47,025 nucleotides of DNA from Chromobacterium sinusclupearum (lineage in GTDB: Bacteria; Pseudomonadota; Gammaproteobacteria; Burkholderiales; Chromobacteriaceae): positions 1-47,025 of the forward strand of contig NZ_PPTF01000013.1 of assembly GCF_002902845.1 (NCBI RefSeq). Direction: 5' to 3'. Each line of letters starts with the position of its first letter. The stretch's first letter is position 1. The notes under the pieces are model-generated. The model was not told the origin of the DNA and ran no database searches. It saw nothing but the letters and a program-made list of their open reading frames with translations. Below, in pieces: positions 1-7,135 of this stretch. A program made the translations under genes and the position numbers.

Positions 1-50
1 TCTGCATGGGGTGCAGAGGGTCGGAAGTTCGAATCTTCTCACCCCGACCA
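1..50 (+). tRNA. tRNA-Pro(GGG), 3' part (gene continues outside the window)
   Basis: The window opens in the anticodon arm. A 5-bp stem (TCTGC/GCAGA) encloses a 7-base loop ATGGGGT, giving anticodon GGG (proline). The T-arm with the invariant TTCGAAT-type loop follows, then the 3' acceptor strand and an encoded CCA ending at 50. The 5' half, with the acceptor 5' strand and D-arm, must lie left of base 1. This is the functional host copy because integration leaves the intact gene on the integrase side. Identification as proline rests on the anticodon and on close resemblance to proteobacterial tRNA-Pro. Confidence 0.9.
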
Positions 51-51
51 A
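1..51 (+). repeat. attL: attL core: left copy of the 51-bp direct repeat
   Basis: Bases 1-51 are identical to 46975-47025. The repeat runs from the tRNA-Pro anticodon stem through CCA plus one base. It flanks a region carrying integrase at its left edge, which is the signature of site-specific integration of a temperate phage into a tRNA gene. The true crossover is probably in or near the anticodon loop, as for many tyrosine recombinases, but the sequence alone cannot fix it. Confidence 0.95.
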
Positions 52-78
52 CAAAGCACAGTAATTTCAAGCATTTAG

Positions 79-101
79 AGCCAGCGTTAGCTGGCTTTTT
101 T
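79..101 (+). terminator. Intrinsic terminator downstream of tRNA-Pro
   Basis: A perfect stem AGCCAGC/GCTGGCT with loop GTTA is followed by a run of six T on the plus strand. It lies just inside the prophage, so the phage supplies a new terminator for the host tRNA transcript after integration. It would also shield the end of the convergent integrase operon from read-through. Confidence 0.85.
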
Positions 102-116
102 ATTGTCTTTTGTCGT

Positions 117-142
117 TGATATTAGAAGAACTTCTAATATCA
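117..142. repeat. Perfect 26-bp palindrome at the integrase stop codon
   Basis: Two 12-bp arms, 117-128 (TGATATTAGAAG) and 131-142 (its exact reverse complement), are separated by AA. The right arm contains the integrase stop codon. There is no T-run on the minus strand, so it is a poor terminator. Its place between attL and int fits an arm-type site for integrase or an accessory protein, or an mRNA 3'-end stabilising hairpin. The function is inferred. Confidence 0.6.
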
Positions 143-1312
143 TGCGCTTGTCTCCTTGGTTTTCGCCTTCTTTTTCTCCTTTGGAAGCTGCAACTGCACC
201 TCGCTGACGGGTGTTTCCCTTAGCTTGATGTACGCTTCGGTCATGGCTTCGTCTGTATGGGCTGCGCCGATGGAAATTTGTTTGAGCGAGTAGCCGATTG
301 CCTTGGCGTCGGTCATCGCCTTGGCTCTCAAGTCCTTCAGCGTGGCATTGCTGACGCCAGCGCGCTTGCATCCGCGTTCCCATGCGGTGCCAATGCCGTG
401 GGCGGTGTAGGGCTCTCCGCGCTTGTTGCATATCACATATTCAGACTGCGCAATGCTTGGATATTTGTTCAGTGGCCAGGCCCGCTTGGCATTTTGTAGA
501 ACTTGCCAAACTTGCGGTGTCATCGGAACAAAAACCCTAGCGCCAGAAGATTTCTCAGTTTTGGTTGGCATGAATAAAATGCCATGCTCGCTGATGTCGC
601 GCCATTTCAGTAGTCTAATCTCAGTGGTTCTTTGATAAAGCAGGTAGCAGAGGTCTACATAGCACTGCACTATTTGTCCACTACTATTGATTCTTCCATC
701 TTTGCCAAATAAGAGTCCATCTCTAATGGCATGATATTCTTCGTCAGTAATATATCGCATGCGGCGTTTGACTTTTTCAATTGACACCTCTCTGACGGGG
801 TTGTCGTTTCGATAGCCTTTCCTGCATGCCCAGCGGAAGAAATCTGATAGGCGGGAGTGATAAACCTCTGCCATGCGCCGCCCTTCCCATTGGTCAAGAA
901 AGTCTGCTACGTCAACAGGCATGACTTCTCTGACATTAAATTCATGAAAGCCAGATTCGATTACTGTAGAATAGTTTAGTAACTGCTTGTTTCCAGTTTC
1001 ATGGATTTTAACTCTAGCTGGTTCGGTTGGTTTTTCTGAATCGCGCTTTGCAATAACGCTCCCCATGTATTTTCTAAACGCTTGCGGAAAGTCTCCCTCA
1101 TCCCCTTTTCTGTGGTTATGATCAAGAATTATTTGGGCAAGTCTTCGAGCTTCTGTTTCTCCATCTTTTATGGGGCATAGGCTATGCCATTTTTTGGCTT
1201 TGCCATCTTCAGGGTTGATTAGGCTTTCTGATGCGTATAAATAATATCGTTTTCCTTTGGGGTATATCCGAGAATTTGTCAATCCCTTGTTCTTTTGTCT
1301 TGGTCGGCTCAT
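140..1312 (-). CDS. int: Tyrosine recombinase integrase
   Basis: A 390-aa phage integrase that recombines phage attP with attB in tRNA-Pro. The N-terminal part (about 1-80) would bind arm sites, 80-180 is the SAM-like core-binding domain, and the rest is catalytic. Visible catalytic residues are Arg233 (TTEIRLLKW), Lys251, Arg329 in the box LKDLRAK, His352 (GAAHT) and nucleophile Tyr361 (MTEAYIK). The usual His of the HxxR box is Lys326, a substitution I recall from other proteobacterial phage integrases, so it is probably not inactivating. The gene is last in the leftward operon, overlaps DUF4224 by 4 bp, and sits next to attL. Confidence 0.95.
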   Translation of the reverse strand: MSRPRQKNKGLTNSRIYPKGKRYYLYASESLINPEDGKAKKWHSLCPIKDGETEARRLAQIILDHNHRKGDEGDFPQAFRKYMGSVIAKRDSEKPTEPARVKIHETGNKQLLNYSTVIESGFHEFNVREVMPVDVADFLDQWEGRRMAEVYHSRLSDFFRWACRKGYRNDNPVREVSIEKVKRRMRYITDEEYHAIRDGLLFGKDGRINSSGQIVQCYVDLCYLLYQRTTEIRLLKWRDISEHGILFMPTKTEKSSGARVFVPMTPQVWQVLQNAKRAWPLNKYPSIAQSEYVICNKRGEPYTAHGIGTAWERGCKRAGVSNATLKDLRAKAMTDAKAIGYSLKQISIGAAHTDEAMTEAYIKLRETPVSEVQLQLPKEKKKAKTKETSA

Positions 1313-1551
1313 TTTCTTCTCGGTCGGATGCTGGGGCGAGTAGTCTTTGGATTGATATCATTCGATGGCTGTAGCAGGCCGCATTTCTTATTTAGTAAAG
1401 CTTGGTATGTTTGTTCGGTCATGATGGGGCCTGCATTGTCGCATGGGACTTCTACCCCGAAATGGCGCCTAAACCATCGTGCTTGTGCTGTTTTAGTTTG
1501 CAATCCGGTAAGGATTCGAAGTTGATTTTGATCCATTCGAATGCCTAACAT
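1309..1551 (-). CDS. DUF4224-type protein, possible excisionase
   Basis: An 80-aa protein. The N-terminal stretch LRILTGLQTKTAQARWFRRH followed by a GPIMTE strand matches the short DUF4224 family (consensus LTG-x-K-x-x-A-Q-x-x-W-L), which sits directly upstream of phage integrases. Its stop overlaps the integrase start, so the two are translationally coupled. The family is thought to act as recombination directionality factors or small DNA-binding regulators; here that rests on context. A second Met (codon at 1536) has a better-spaced TAGG and may be the true start. Confidence 0.7.
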   Translation of the reverse strand: MLGIRMDQNQLRILTGLQTKTAQARWFRRHFGVEVPCDNAGPIMTEQTYQALLNKKCGLLQPSNDINPKTTRPSIRPRRK

Positions 1552-1576
1552 TTTATGATTTTCCCTTTTTAAAAAA

Positions 1577-1774
1577 TTAGGCCACTGTGCGGGTGGCCTG
1601 TAGTCGTTTGAGCTGGCTGCGCAAGTTATGGATCGCGCGCCTGTCGCTGGGGCTGGTTGGTATGCCTGTTCGCCGCCCGTTTGGGAGAATCAGGACGGCG
1701 TGTTTGCGCCCTGGTCTCAGCAACCCGCCGGTGGCGAGGATTGGCGCGATCAGTGCCATGACTTCCTTGTTCAT
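1577..1774 (-). CDS. Small phage protein, HicA/dsRBD-like fold possible
   Basis: A 65-aa product starting at ATG 1774, chosen because AGGAG lies 8 bases upstream and the ATG overlaps the upstream stop (ATGA). The sequence KHAVLILPNGRRTGIP then SPSDRRAIHNLRSQLKR has the strand-helix rhythm of short phage proteins distantly like HicA double-stranded-RNA-binding folds. The catalytic His of HicA toxins is not clearly present. It is the third gene from the operon end. Function unknown. Confidence 0.6.
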   Translation of the reverse strand: MNKEVMALIAPILATGGLLRPGRKHAVLILPNGRRTGIPTSPSDRRAIHNLRSQLKRLQATRTVA

Positions 1775-2076
1775 CGGGTTGGCTCCTGTTCTTCTGCTCC
1801 CTGGTTTATCCACTTGTCTATGCATGACAGGCATAATCGATACTCGCCCCAGAATGAGCTATCTACCCTGGCGCGCTCGTGACGGTAGCGTTGTCCAGGC
1901 TCAATGTGATGGTCTTGCTTGCCCGTGAGAGTGAAGCAGAGGTGCCGCTTTCTGGCAGTCCTAATTTTGACGGTGCGGAGGATTATTTCCGCCTCGTCGC
2001 CCTGGAACGGGTCGTATGCAAGGTAATCCGCGTCGGAATATTTTTGCTGAATCGGGAGCTGGTCAGGGGGTGGCAT
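1771..2076 (-). CDS. Phage hypothetical protein (KIRTARKRHLC type)
   Basis: 101 aa starting at ATG 2076 with GAGG 7 bases upstream. The core reads KIRTARKRHLCFTLTGK, then IEPGQRYRHERARVD and a Cys pair CLSC near the end. This is the arrangement of a common phage family in which a KxxR(K)xHxC motif and a C-terminal CxxC probably bind a metal. It is coupled to the 65-aa gene (ATGA) and overlaps the upstream gene by 14 bp. Role unknown. Confidence 0.65.
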   Translation of the reverse strand: MPPPDQLPIQQKYSDADYLAYDPFQGDEAEIILRTVKIRTARKRHLCFTLTGKQDHHIEPGQRYRHERARVDSSFWGEYRLCLSCIDKWINQGAEEQEPTR

Positions 2077-2371
2077 GGTCTTTCCTCATAAGTTGAATGA
2101 GGATGGTCTGATTGGGGTGGCGGTAATTCAGAAGCCATGGCGGCGTTTTTACGACTCGTCCATTGTCGGTTACAAGCACGCGCGTTCCAATTTCTGGCAT
2201 GTTCGGGTAATGCTCGTCGTATTCGTTGAGCAGTGCCGCCAGGCGCCCTTGCCACTCGTCCGGCATTGCTTCCAGAAGCACGCGCGGGATTGTGAGCCAG
2301 CTGGCGCGGCCAATGCTGAACCATTCGGCCAGCGCATTGTGCCCCTCAAGGTGTTGATGACCATCCATCAT
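2063..2371 (-). CDS. Phage hypothetical protein, 102 aa
   Basis: A strong ribosome site AAGGAGG precedes tandem ATG codons at 2371 and 2368; the second has the better spacing. The product contains the conserved-looking block MPDEWQGRLAALLNEYDEHY followed by TRVLVTDNGRVVKTPPWLLNYRHPN. That is an acidic helix leading to a small beta region. No cysteines, no membrane segment. I do not recognise a function. Coupled by ATGA to the 366-aa gene upstream. Confidence 0.65.
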   Translation of the reverse strand: MMDGHQHLEGHNALAEWFSIGRASWLTIPRVLLEAMPDEWQGRLAALLNEYDEHYPNMPEIGTRVLVTDNGRVVKTPPWLLNYRHPNQTILIQLMRKDHATP

Positions 2372-3468
2372 TCGCCTCCTTGCGCCGGCTGCGGCGCGGC
2401 CATTCGGTCCGCGCGCTCAATTTCGGCGACGAGCAGCGCGGCGGCGTTGATCCAGTTGCGGCGCTTATCCTGGCTGGGCTTCCACCATGTTTCATCCCAT
2501 GGCCAAGGAGGTGGCGGGTCTCCTGCAGGATATGCAAGGGTGTGCATGGCGTAGCAGCCGGCAGCGCAAGCTAGGACGTATTCGCCGTATTGGTCATCAT
2601 GCGCCGGTGTCCAGCCCTCGACCTCGATCTGCCGGCGGCGCTCGGCGGCTATCTCCTCGATCACGGATGGCAGCTGCCGGGCCGGCTGCGGCGCGGCGGA
2701 GAGTATGGTGCTCAGACCGCGCAAGACTTCCTCCAAGCCGCAAGAACATTGAATGTGTTTACCATCTTCGTCCAGGTCGAAGATGGCGCAAGTTACTCCA
2801 TGTTCGCCAACGTCCCGTATGAAGCGATGTGCCTTTCCTGCCACGTCGCGCCACTCGTCAGACAGAACCGGCGAGGGCTGCGGCGCGTCACCATATACTA
2901 GCGGACGGATGGTGACGTCACCGCCGCGGCTTATCCAATGTGCTGCTTGTTCCGCGGCGGCAGTTTTGTGCCGGGTAATGGTTTTATGCTGGCCATGAGA
3001 GGGGTTGTTTGTGGCTACCTCATATGCCACTGCCTCGCCGTTCTGCTCGGAGGCTTGCTGCGCGGAGATGCCCAGCGCCCGCATTGCCAGCTCGAAGAAC
3101 TTGTCGAAGAACTTCGGCGTCAGGTCGGCATAGTCTGGGCGCTCGTCCATCGGGAAGCCGATGACCTCATCCAGATAGCTTGTCAGCGCCTGGGTGCCAT
3201 CGTGGACTGCCTGGTAGTCGTCTTCATGATGGCGGCGCACCAGATCGGGATCGCAGCCGCGAATAGCGGCGATGATGTGCCGACACAGCAGATCATGGTT
3301 GTGCGCCTTCATCGCGCCATCGCGTCGGCCCTTGGCATTGCTCATCAGGTAGTGGACGCAGTCGCGCTCCATGCCGACGAACAGCGCCCGCTTGAAAAGG
3401 GTCCACGCCGACACGATGACAGCGCGCTCGGCATCCGCCAGTTGGGTAAGGGTTTGTACTTCAGCCAT
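2368..3468 (-). CDS. Large early phage protein with a C-terminal ERxxQ..EGW domain
   Basis: 366 aa from ATG 3468, preferred over GTG 3477 because GGAG lies about 10 bases upstream of the ATG. Residues about 270-360 carry IAAERRRQIEVEGW, HDDQYGEYVLACAAGCYA, WPWDETWWKP and AALLVAEIERADR. This is a widespread phage C-terminal domain of helical MazG-like appearance, often attached to variable N-termini. The N-terminal 130 residues are helical and unfamiliar. The middle part (AAPQP, GDAPQPSP) looks like linkers joining modules. No biochemical role is known to me. Confidence 0.7.
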   Translation of the reverse strand: MAEVQTLTQLADAERAVIVSAWTLFKRALFVGMERDCVHYLMSNAKGRRDGAMKAHNHDLLCRHIIAAIRGCDPDLVRRHHEDDYQAVHDGTQALTSYLDEVIGFPMDERPDYADLTPKFFDKFFELAMRALGISAQQASEQNGEAVAYEVATNNPSHGQHKTITRHKTAAAEQAAHWISRGGDVTIRPLVYGDAPQPSPVLSDEWRDVAGKAHRFIRDVGEHGVTCAIFDLDEDGKHIQCSCGLEEVLRGLSTILSAAPQPARQLPSVIEEIAAERRRQIEVEGWTPAHDDQYGEYVLACAAGCYAMHTLAYPAGDPPPPWPWDETWWKPSQDKRRNWINAAALLVAEIERADRMAAPQPAQGGE

Positions 3469-3718
3469 TGTTGACACTCTCCAAATAGACTGCGTTCATT
3501 GCTGCTGCGTAGCCGTCTGAGTAGCCGCGCAATCCGGCCATTTGCTCCGGCGTGAAGTCCAGGCCGTCTACTCGGTTGGTTACGAGCTGCATGATTGCGA
3601 AGCTCCACTCGGTTTTTGTCTCGACAGCGTGTGTTTTCAGCATGTACTCGTCTGCTGCGCCTCTGAATTCCTCATTCAATTTGGCGTGCATTTTTTCCAA
3701 TTTGCTCTGTCTTGCCAT
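3461..3718 (-). CDS. Phage hypothetical protein, 85 aa
   Basis: Starts at ATG 3718 with AGAGGAG just upstream. A longer reading frame exists upstream but has no ribosome site and lies over the next gene. The product is helical and charged (MARQSKLEKMHAKLNEEFR, TPEQMAGLRGYSDGYAAAM), without cysteine or membrane segments. It overlaps the start of the 366-aa gene by 8 bp, so the two are coupled. Function not recognised. Confidence 0.65.
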   Translation of the reverse strand: MARQSKLEKMHAKLNEEFRGAADEYMLKTHAVETKTEWSFAIMQLVTNRVDGLDFTPEQMAGLRGYSDGYAAAMNAVYLESVNNG

Positions 3719-3720
3719 GG

Positions 3721-4050
3721 TCACTCCTCTGCTTTCTGGCGCGCGGCGATCATCATGTCGGCGTAGGCCCAGCGCCAGGCTATGTAGCGGCCGATGTCGC
3801 GCTGTCGGTCCCATTGCTCAGCGGCCGTTCGTGCGCGGGCCATGTGATCAGCCAGAGCTGCCACTTCGGGGTGGACGTCCTTCACGTCCAACCAGTCGCC
3901 AAGGCCTTCCAGCTGCTGGCGCAGTTCCTCGCTATTCAGCTCGAACTTGCTGGGGATGCTCGGGCGCTCGCGGTCCGGCTTCCATTCAAACCAGGCAGGG
4001 ATATCTGCCGGCGCCTGGGCTGCAAAGTAATCGCGCAGTTCTGTGGTCAT
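3721..4050 (-). CDS. Phage hypothetical protein, 109 aa
   Basis: ATG 4050 is the chosen start, since GGAG sits 8 bases upstream; a TTG two codons earlier is too close to that site. The product has a tryptophan-rich N-terminal part (PAWFEWKPDRERPSIPSKFE) and a helical C-terminus rich in Ala, Arg and Trp. The stop is 2 bases before the next start. No recognisable domain. Confidence 0.6.
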   Translation of the reverse strand: MTTELRDYFAAQAPADIPAWFEWKPDRERPSIPSKFELNSEELRQQLEGLGDWLDVKDVHPEVAALADHMARARTAAEQWDRQRDIGRYIAWRWAYADMMIAARQKAEE

Positions 4051-4052
4051 GG

Positions 4053-4334
4053 TCAAAACTCCGTGGTGGCGAACAGTTGGGGGAACGTCTCACTGGCATC
4101 GACCAGCTGCTGCAGGCGTTGGCGGAAGCTGATGGTTGGGCTGCGCCTGTCGTCGTCGATATGGAACTGCTTGGCGTCCAATTCCTGCGCGTTCAGCTCC
4201 TGCACATTCTCGAAATCCTCCGGCAAGGCGATTTCCCCGTAAAACTGGATCGCGTCCTCTTTGCAGCGCGCTGCGACCCAATCGCAGTCGTTCATTTCGA
4301 ACACGTAGACGCCGTTGATGTGGTTTTTTGTCAA
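4053..4334 (-). CDS. Phage hypothetical protein with a TTG start, 93 aa
   Basis: The frame begins at TTG 4334, preceded by GAGGAG at 6 bases; the first internal ATG is 13 codons later and has no such site, so TTG is the likely start. The N-terminus TKNHINGVYVFEMNDCDWVAAR, then an acidic QFYGEIALPEDFENVQEL region, resembles small phage proteins with a YVFEMNDCDWVAA motif. Function unknown. Confidence 0.65.
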   Translation of the reverse strand: MTKNHINGVYVFEMNDCDWVAARCKEDAIQFYGEIALPEDFENVQELNAQELDAKQFHIDDDRRSPTISFRQRLQQLVDASETFPQLFATTEF

Positions 4335-4359
4335 GGTTCACTCCTCGCCCTGGCGGGCA

Positions 4360-5058
4360 TTAGTTGGCGCCAAGCAATGCTTGCGGTGGCGTTGATGTGC
4401 CGTGCATGGCGTGGTGCAGCTTGACCCTTTCGCCGGCCTCTCTGCCTGCTCGATATGCGGCGTGGTCTTGGCTTGAAAAGTCTCGACCTTCGTTGCGGTC
4501 GCGGCCGGCCAATTCCTCGATATCGCTGTATTGCTTGCGCATGTAAGCCCCCAGGGCGTCGCTCTTTCTCTCTGGCGCGATTTGTTTGGCTGTCTGATAC
4601 ACCATCCTTACCCAGCCATCGCAGAACAGATCCGCGCGGCGGGTTTTGCTTGCCCTCCGTAAGTAGCGGCATTGTTCTTCAATGAAGCGCAGGCGCTGTG
4701 ATTTCAGCTGTCTGAGAAGAACGGTGAAAGCGTATTTTGCAATCTCGGCGCTGACCTCTTCTCCGACAAAAGTCCATTGCCCTTGGGATGTGCGGGATGG
4801 GAAAAACAGGATTTCGCAGCCGAAGGCTTCCGCCATGGCCATGGCCAGCCCGCTTTCGTAGTCTGCTGGCCTTCTCTTGGCGCTGGCTTTGGCGTGGATT
4901 TCCTTGATTTCGGCGATCTGGATATCGCTATCCGTTACGCCGAACTTGTTCATGAGCACCCTGGCTTGCTTGAGGGCGGTTGCTGCCTCGTGTTCATTGG
5001 CGCTTTTTGAAAGCGCGAGGCATTTCCTGATCTTCGAGATTGCGGATTTCTTGTCCAT
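4360..5058 (-). CDS. DUF2786-domain phage protein
   Basis: 232 aa from ATG 5058 (TGGAG 5 bases upstream; the longer upstream frame reads through the neighbour). The N-terminus KSAISKIRKCLALSKSANEHEAATALKQARVLMNKFGV is the DUF2786 signature: a Lys-rich helix, then helix-turn-helix-like repeats, found in phage and host proteins of unknown role. The C-terminal half (about 60-200) is the family's usual companion, ending in SSQDHAAYRAGREAG. Possibly nucleic-acid binding, given its basic charge; this is inference. Confidence 0.75.
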   Translation of the reverse strand: MDKKSAISKIRKCLALSKSANEHEAATALKQARVLMNKFGVTDSDIQIAEIKEIHAKASAKRRPADYESGLAMAMAEAFGCEILFFPSRTSQGQWTFVGEEVSAEIAKYAFTVLLRQLKSQRLRFIEEQCRYLRRASKTRRADLFCDGWVRMVYQTAKQIAPERKSDALGAYMRKQYSDIEELAGRDRNEGRDFSSQDHAAYRAGREAGERVKLHHAMHGTSTPPQALLGAN

Positions 5059-5060
5059 CT

Positions 5061-5330
5061 TTACTCCAGCGGCAGCGCGCCTTGATCCGGCGCCCCTGGT
5101 GCAATCAGGTCGCGGGCCTCGGCGATGATGGTTTGATGGGATGGCGAGTCGGCGACACACATTGACACGCCATCGGGGAATGAAAAGCCGCCATTACGGC
5201 GGCGGTGTACGCGCTGGCCGGCGAGGTGTTTCCAATCGCCTTCGGCGCCGATGACGAAAATCGTGTCAAAGGGCAGCGCGCGGGCGTCTTGGGCTGCTGC
5301 GGCCAGCTGCTCGCTGGTGCCTGGCGTCAT
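5061..5330 (-). CDS. Phage hypothetical protein, 89 aa
   Basis: ATG 5330 overlaps the upstream stop as ATGA and the stop is 2 bases before the DUF2786 start, so it belongs to the same coupled run. The product has a beta-rich middle (FDTIFVIGAEGDWKHLAG, GGFSFPDGVSMCVADS) and no known motif. It overlaps no better frame on either strand. Confidence 0.55.
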   Translation of the reverse strand: MTPGTSEQLAAAAQDARALPFDTIFVIGAEGDWKHLAGQRVHRRRNGGFSFPDGVSMCVADSPSHQTIIAEARDLIAPGAPDQGALPLE

Positions 5331-5680
5331 GAGGCATGTTGCGGGTAGCTGTGCATCACGCCATCCAGCTGCAGCGCGTTCGGACTGTTGTTGAACACGA
5401 AAACCGTGGGGTGCTTGTTGGATGTGCTGGTGCGAAGGCCGCGGCGTCGAGCCAGCTCCTCAAGCTCGTTCAGTCGTATGCCTGCGACGATGGCCTTGAT
5501 GTGTGCGCAGGGTTCTGGCGTCGATGCCAGGTAGACCATCTGTCGTTCGACGGCGGATCGGGGGTGGTTGTTGATGTCGTGCAGCAGTTCCACGAACTCG
5601 GCGCAGTCGCGCTTGATCTGCTCTTGCGCGTCCTGTATCGCGCAGGCCTGGCTGGTGATGGTGGCGAGAATATCCATCAT
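5327..5680 (-). CDS. Phage hypothetical protein, 117 aa
   Basis: Begins at ATG 5680, overlapping the stop of the 42-aa gene upstream (ATGA), and ends overlapping the 89-aa gene. Its N-terminal 70 residues look like a helical bundle (ITSQACAIQDAQEQIKRDCA, RLNELEELARRRG); the last 30 are a short beta segment. No domain recognised. Confidence 0.55.
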   Translation of the reverse strand: MMDILATITSQACAIQDAQEQIKRDCAEFVELLHDINNHPRSAVERQMVYLASTPEPCAHIKAIVAGIRLNELEELARRRGLRTSTSNKHPTVFVFNNSPNALQLDGVMHSYPQHAS

Positions 5681-5805
5681 GCCCCCTTGATATGGCGGCA
5701 GCGCCTGCCGCGCTGCGCTGGTTGTTGTGGTTGCCCTGCGGCTATTGCTACGCCGGCCAGCGTGGCCTTGCTAATCACCACGCCCAGCAGAATCGGCAAA
5801 ATCAT
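5677..5805 (-). CDS. 42-aa membrane peptide
   Basis: A short gene seen by reading the minus strand between two coupled genes. ATG 5805 has GGAG 6 bases upstream and overlaps the previous stop (ATGA), and its own stop overlaps the next ATG (ATGA). The peptide starts with a hydrophobic stretch (MILPILLGVVISKATLAGVA) and ends basic (QRGRRCRHIKG), so it would insert in the membrane with a positive cytoplasmic tail. Coupling on both sides is the main reason to believe it. Confidence 0.6.
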   Translation of the reverse strand: MILPILLGVVISKATLAGVAIAAGQPQQPAQRGRRCRHIKGA

Positions 5806-6113
5806 TGGCTTCTCCAGTAAACGGCGGGGCTGTTGATCCTGTCGCCTGTGCGCCTGGTGCTGATCATGTGGAGCAGCATCAGCTTGCGGACGACGCGCCG
5901 GCCTTGGGAGGCGTTCAGCTTGCCGCCTGTCAGATCCAGCAGCTGCTGGAATGAGTAATGCTTGCGCGGCTGCATGCCCTGGTAGATCAGTTTTTGCATC
6001 TCGCTAAGCTGATCCGTGGCCGGATTGGAGATCCTGCAGCTGGCCAGCAGCTCAGCCATTCCGGCCAGTGGCGGGATGGCGTGACGCGGTGGTGTGCTGA
6101 TGGTTGGCGTCAT
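5802..6113 (-). CDS. Phage hypothetical protein, possible winged-helix
   Basis: 103 aa, coupled on both sides by ATGA. The C-terminal half (MQPRKHYSFQQLLDLTGGKL, ASQGRRVVRKLMLLHMISTR, then INSPAVYWRS) has the helix-turn-helix-wing rhythm of small winged-helix DNA-binding proteins. The N-terminal 40 residues are proline-rich and likely disordered. It lies next to the ATPase locus and could be a regulator; this is inference. Confidence 0.55.
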   Translation of the reverse strand: MTPTISTPPRHAIPPLAGMAELLASCRISNPATDQLSEMQKLIYQGMQPRKHYSFQQLLDLTGGKLNASQGRRVVRKLMLLHMISTRRTGDRINSPAVYWRSQ

Positions 6114-6382
6114 CGCGGTATCTCCATCGCTTGTACGTCGCCGTTGGCGATCAGCAGCCGGGCGGACAATTTCAGCAGTGCGATATAGCTGTCCGGGTCA
6201 TTCAGCCGTAGCTCGGTTTCGGTGGCGTTGATCAGGGCTGATTGCACCAGCTGGCCAGGTGTGATGGCGGTGCCGTCATCCAGCGTCAGCTGCATCAAGG
6301 CGGTTTCGCGGGCGAAGTCGCGCAGGGTCCGCTCGATGGCGGGTGCTGCGCGCTGGCCGATAATTTCGGTCTGGATGGTCAT
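6110..6382 (-). CDS. Third gene of the StbB-like locus, 90 aa
   Basis: Coupled by ATGA to the StbB-like ATPase. The product is all-helical, acidic and soluble (RTLRDFARETALMQLTLDD, DPDSYIALLKLSARLLIANG). By position it would be the StbC/TraM-like third member of a plasmid-type locus, and many such third members are small helical proteins. Sequence alone does not prove this. Confidence 0.55.
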   Translation of the reverse strand: MTIQTEIIGQRAAPAIERTLRDFARETALMQLTLDDGTAITPGQLVQSALINATETELRLNDPDSYIALLKLSARLLIANGDVQAMEIPR

Positions 6383-7131
6383 GCGGTGGCCTCTTCATGG
6401 CGGATGGCGGTGGCGACGCTGTCGAGTATCTGGTTCCAGACACGCAGGACGCGGAAGCCAGGCATGCCGGCGAACTTGGGATGCGCCATCGCCTCTTCGT
6501 ACGTCAGGCCCAGCTCTTTCATTTCGGCCAAGTCGCGGCCGGTGGTGGCGGCGTCGTGGCGCGGCATGGTGATCGTGCCTCTGATGCGGTGGGCGCGGTC
6601 CTGGAAAATGGTGGTGTCCACCAGCGCCTTGCCGTTCTTCGCTACCGGGCCGAAATGTTCGTTCATCCAGATCACGGCCGGGGCATCTACCAGATCCATC
6701 ATCATCACCATGCCGCTGGTGGTGTCCGTCAGTTCGTCGCCGCCGGCCACGATGATGTGCAGCAGCACGTCCACGCCATTCATGCGCAGGAATTCGACGG
6801 CGCCGGAGGTGGCCAGGTAGTTCATCAGCGGCAGGAAGCCATTGCTGCCTACGTCGATCACGGCGTCGTGGTCGCTTTCGATCAGTTGCGCGATCAGGTT
6901 GTCAAAGTTGCGCGGGTTGATCTGCATGCTCTCGTCCAGCAGCTCAATGGGGATCGCGCCCAGCGAGCGGGTGCGGCTGAGGGTGCGGTTTACGGCGTCG
7001 GTGTCGTAAGCCGCCGCCGTGCCCTTGAGGTGGCGCAGGGCTTGGGTCAGGTCGCTGGCGGCTTTGCTCTTGCCGACGCCGCCCTTGCCCTGGGTGATGA
7101 TGTGGGCGGTGCGAGTGGTCTGGTTCTTCAT
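6379..7131 (-). CDS. TraL/StbB-family P-loop ATPase (plasmid stability type)
   Basis: 250 aa from ATG 7131; a longer frame upstream runs over the neighbouring gene. Walker A with the ParA-type deviant Lys is at about 15-22 (GKGGVGKS). The switch-like motif AYDTDAVNRT (about 41-50) is typical of TraL of conjugative plasmids and StbB of R388, as are the VIDVGSNGF and IIVAGGDEL blocks. Family members are ParA-like NTPases that position or stabilise plasmid DNA. It sits between a 130-aa probable DNA-binding partner and a 90-aa third gene, all coupled or 4 bp apart. Finding this in a lambda-type prophage is unusual. Confidence 0.85.
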   Translation of the reverse strand: MKNQTTRTAHIITQGKGGVGKSKAASDLTQALRHLKGTAAAYDTDAVNRTLSRTRSLGAIPIELLDESMQINPRNFDNLIAQLIESDHDAVIDVGSNGFLPLMNYLATSGAVEFLRMNGVDVLLHIIVAGGDELTDTTSGMVMMMDLVDAPAVIWMNEHFGPVAKNGKALVDTTIFQDRAHRIRGTITMPRHDAATTGRDLAEMKELGLTYEEAMAHPKFAGMPGFRVLRVWNQILDSVATAIRHEEATA

Positions 7132-7135
7132 TGTG

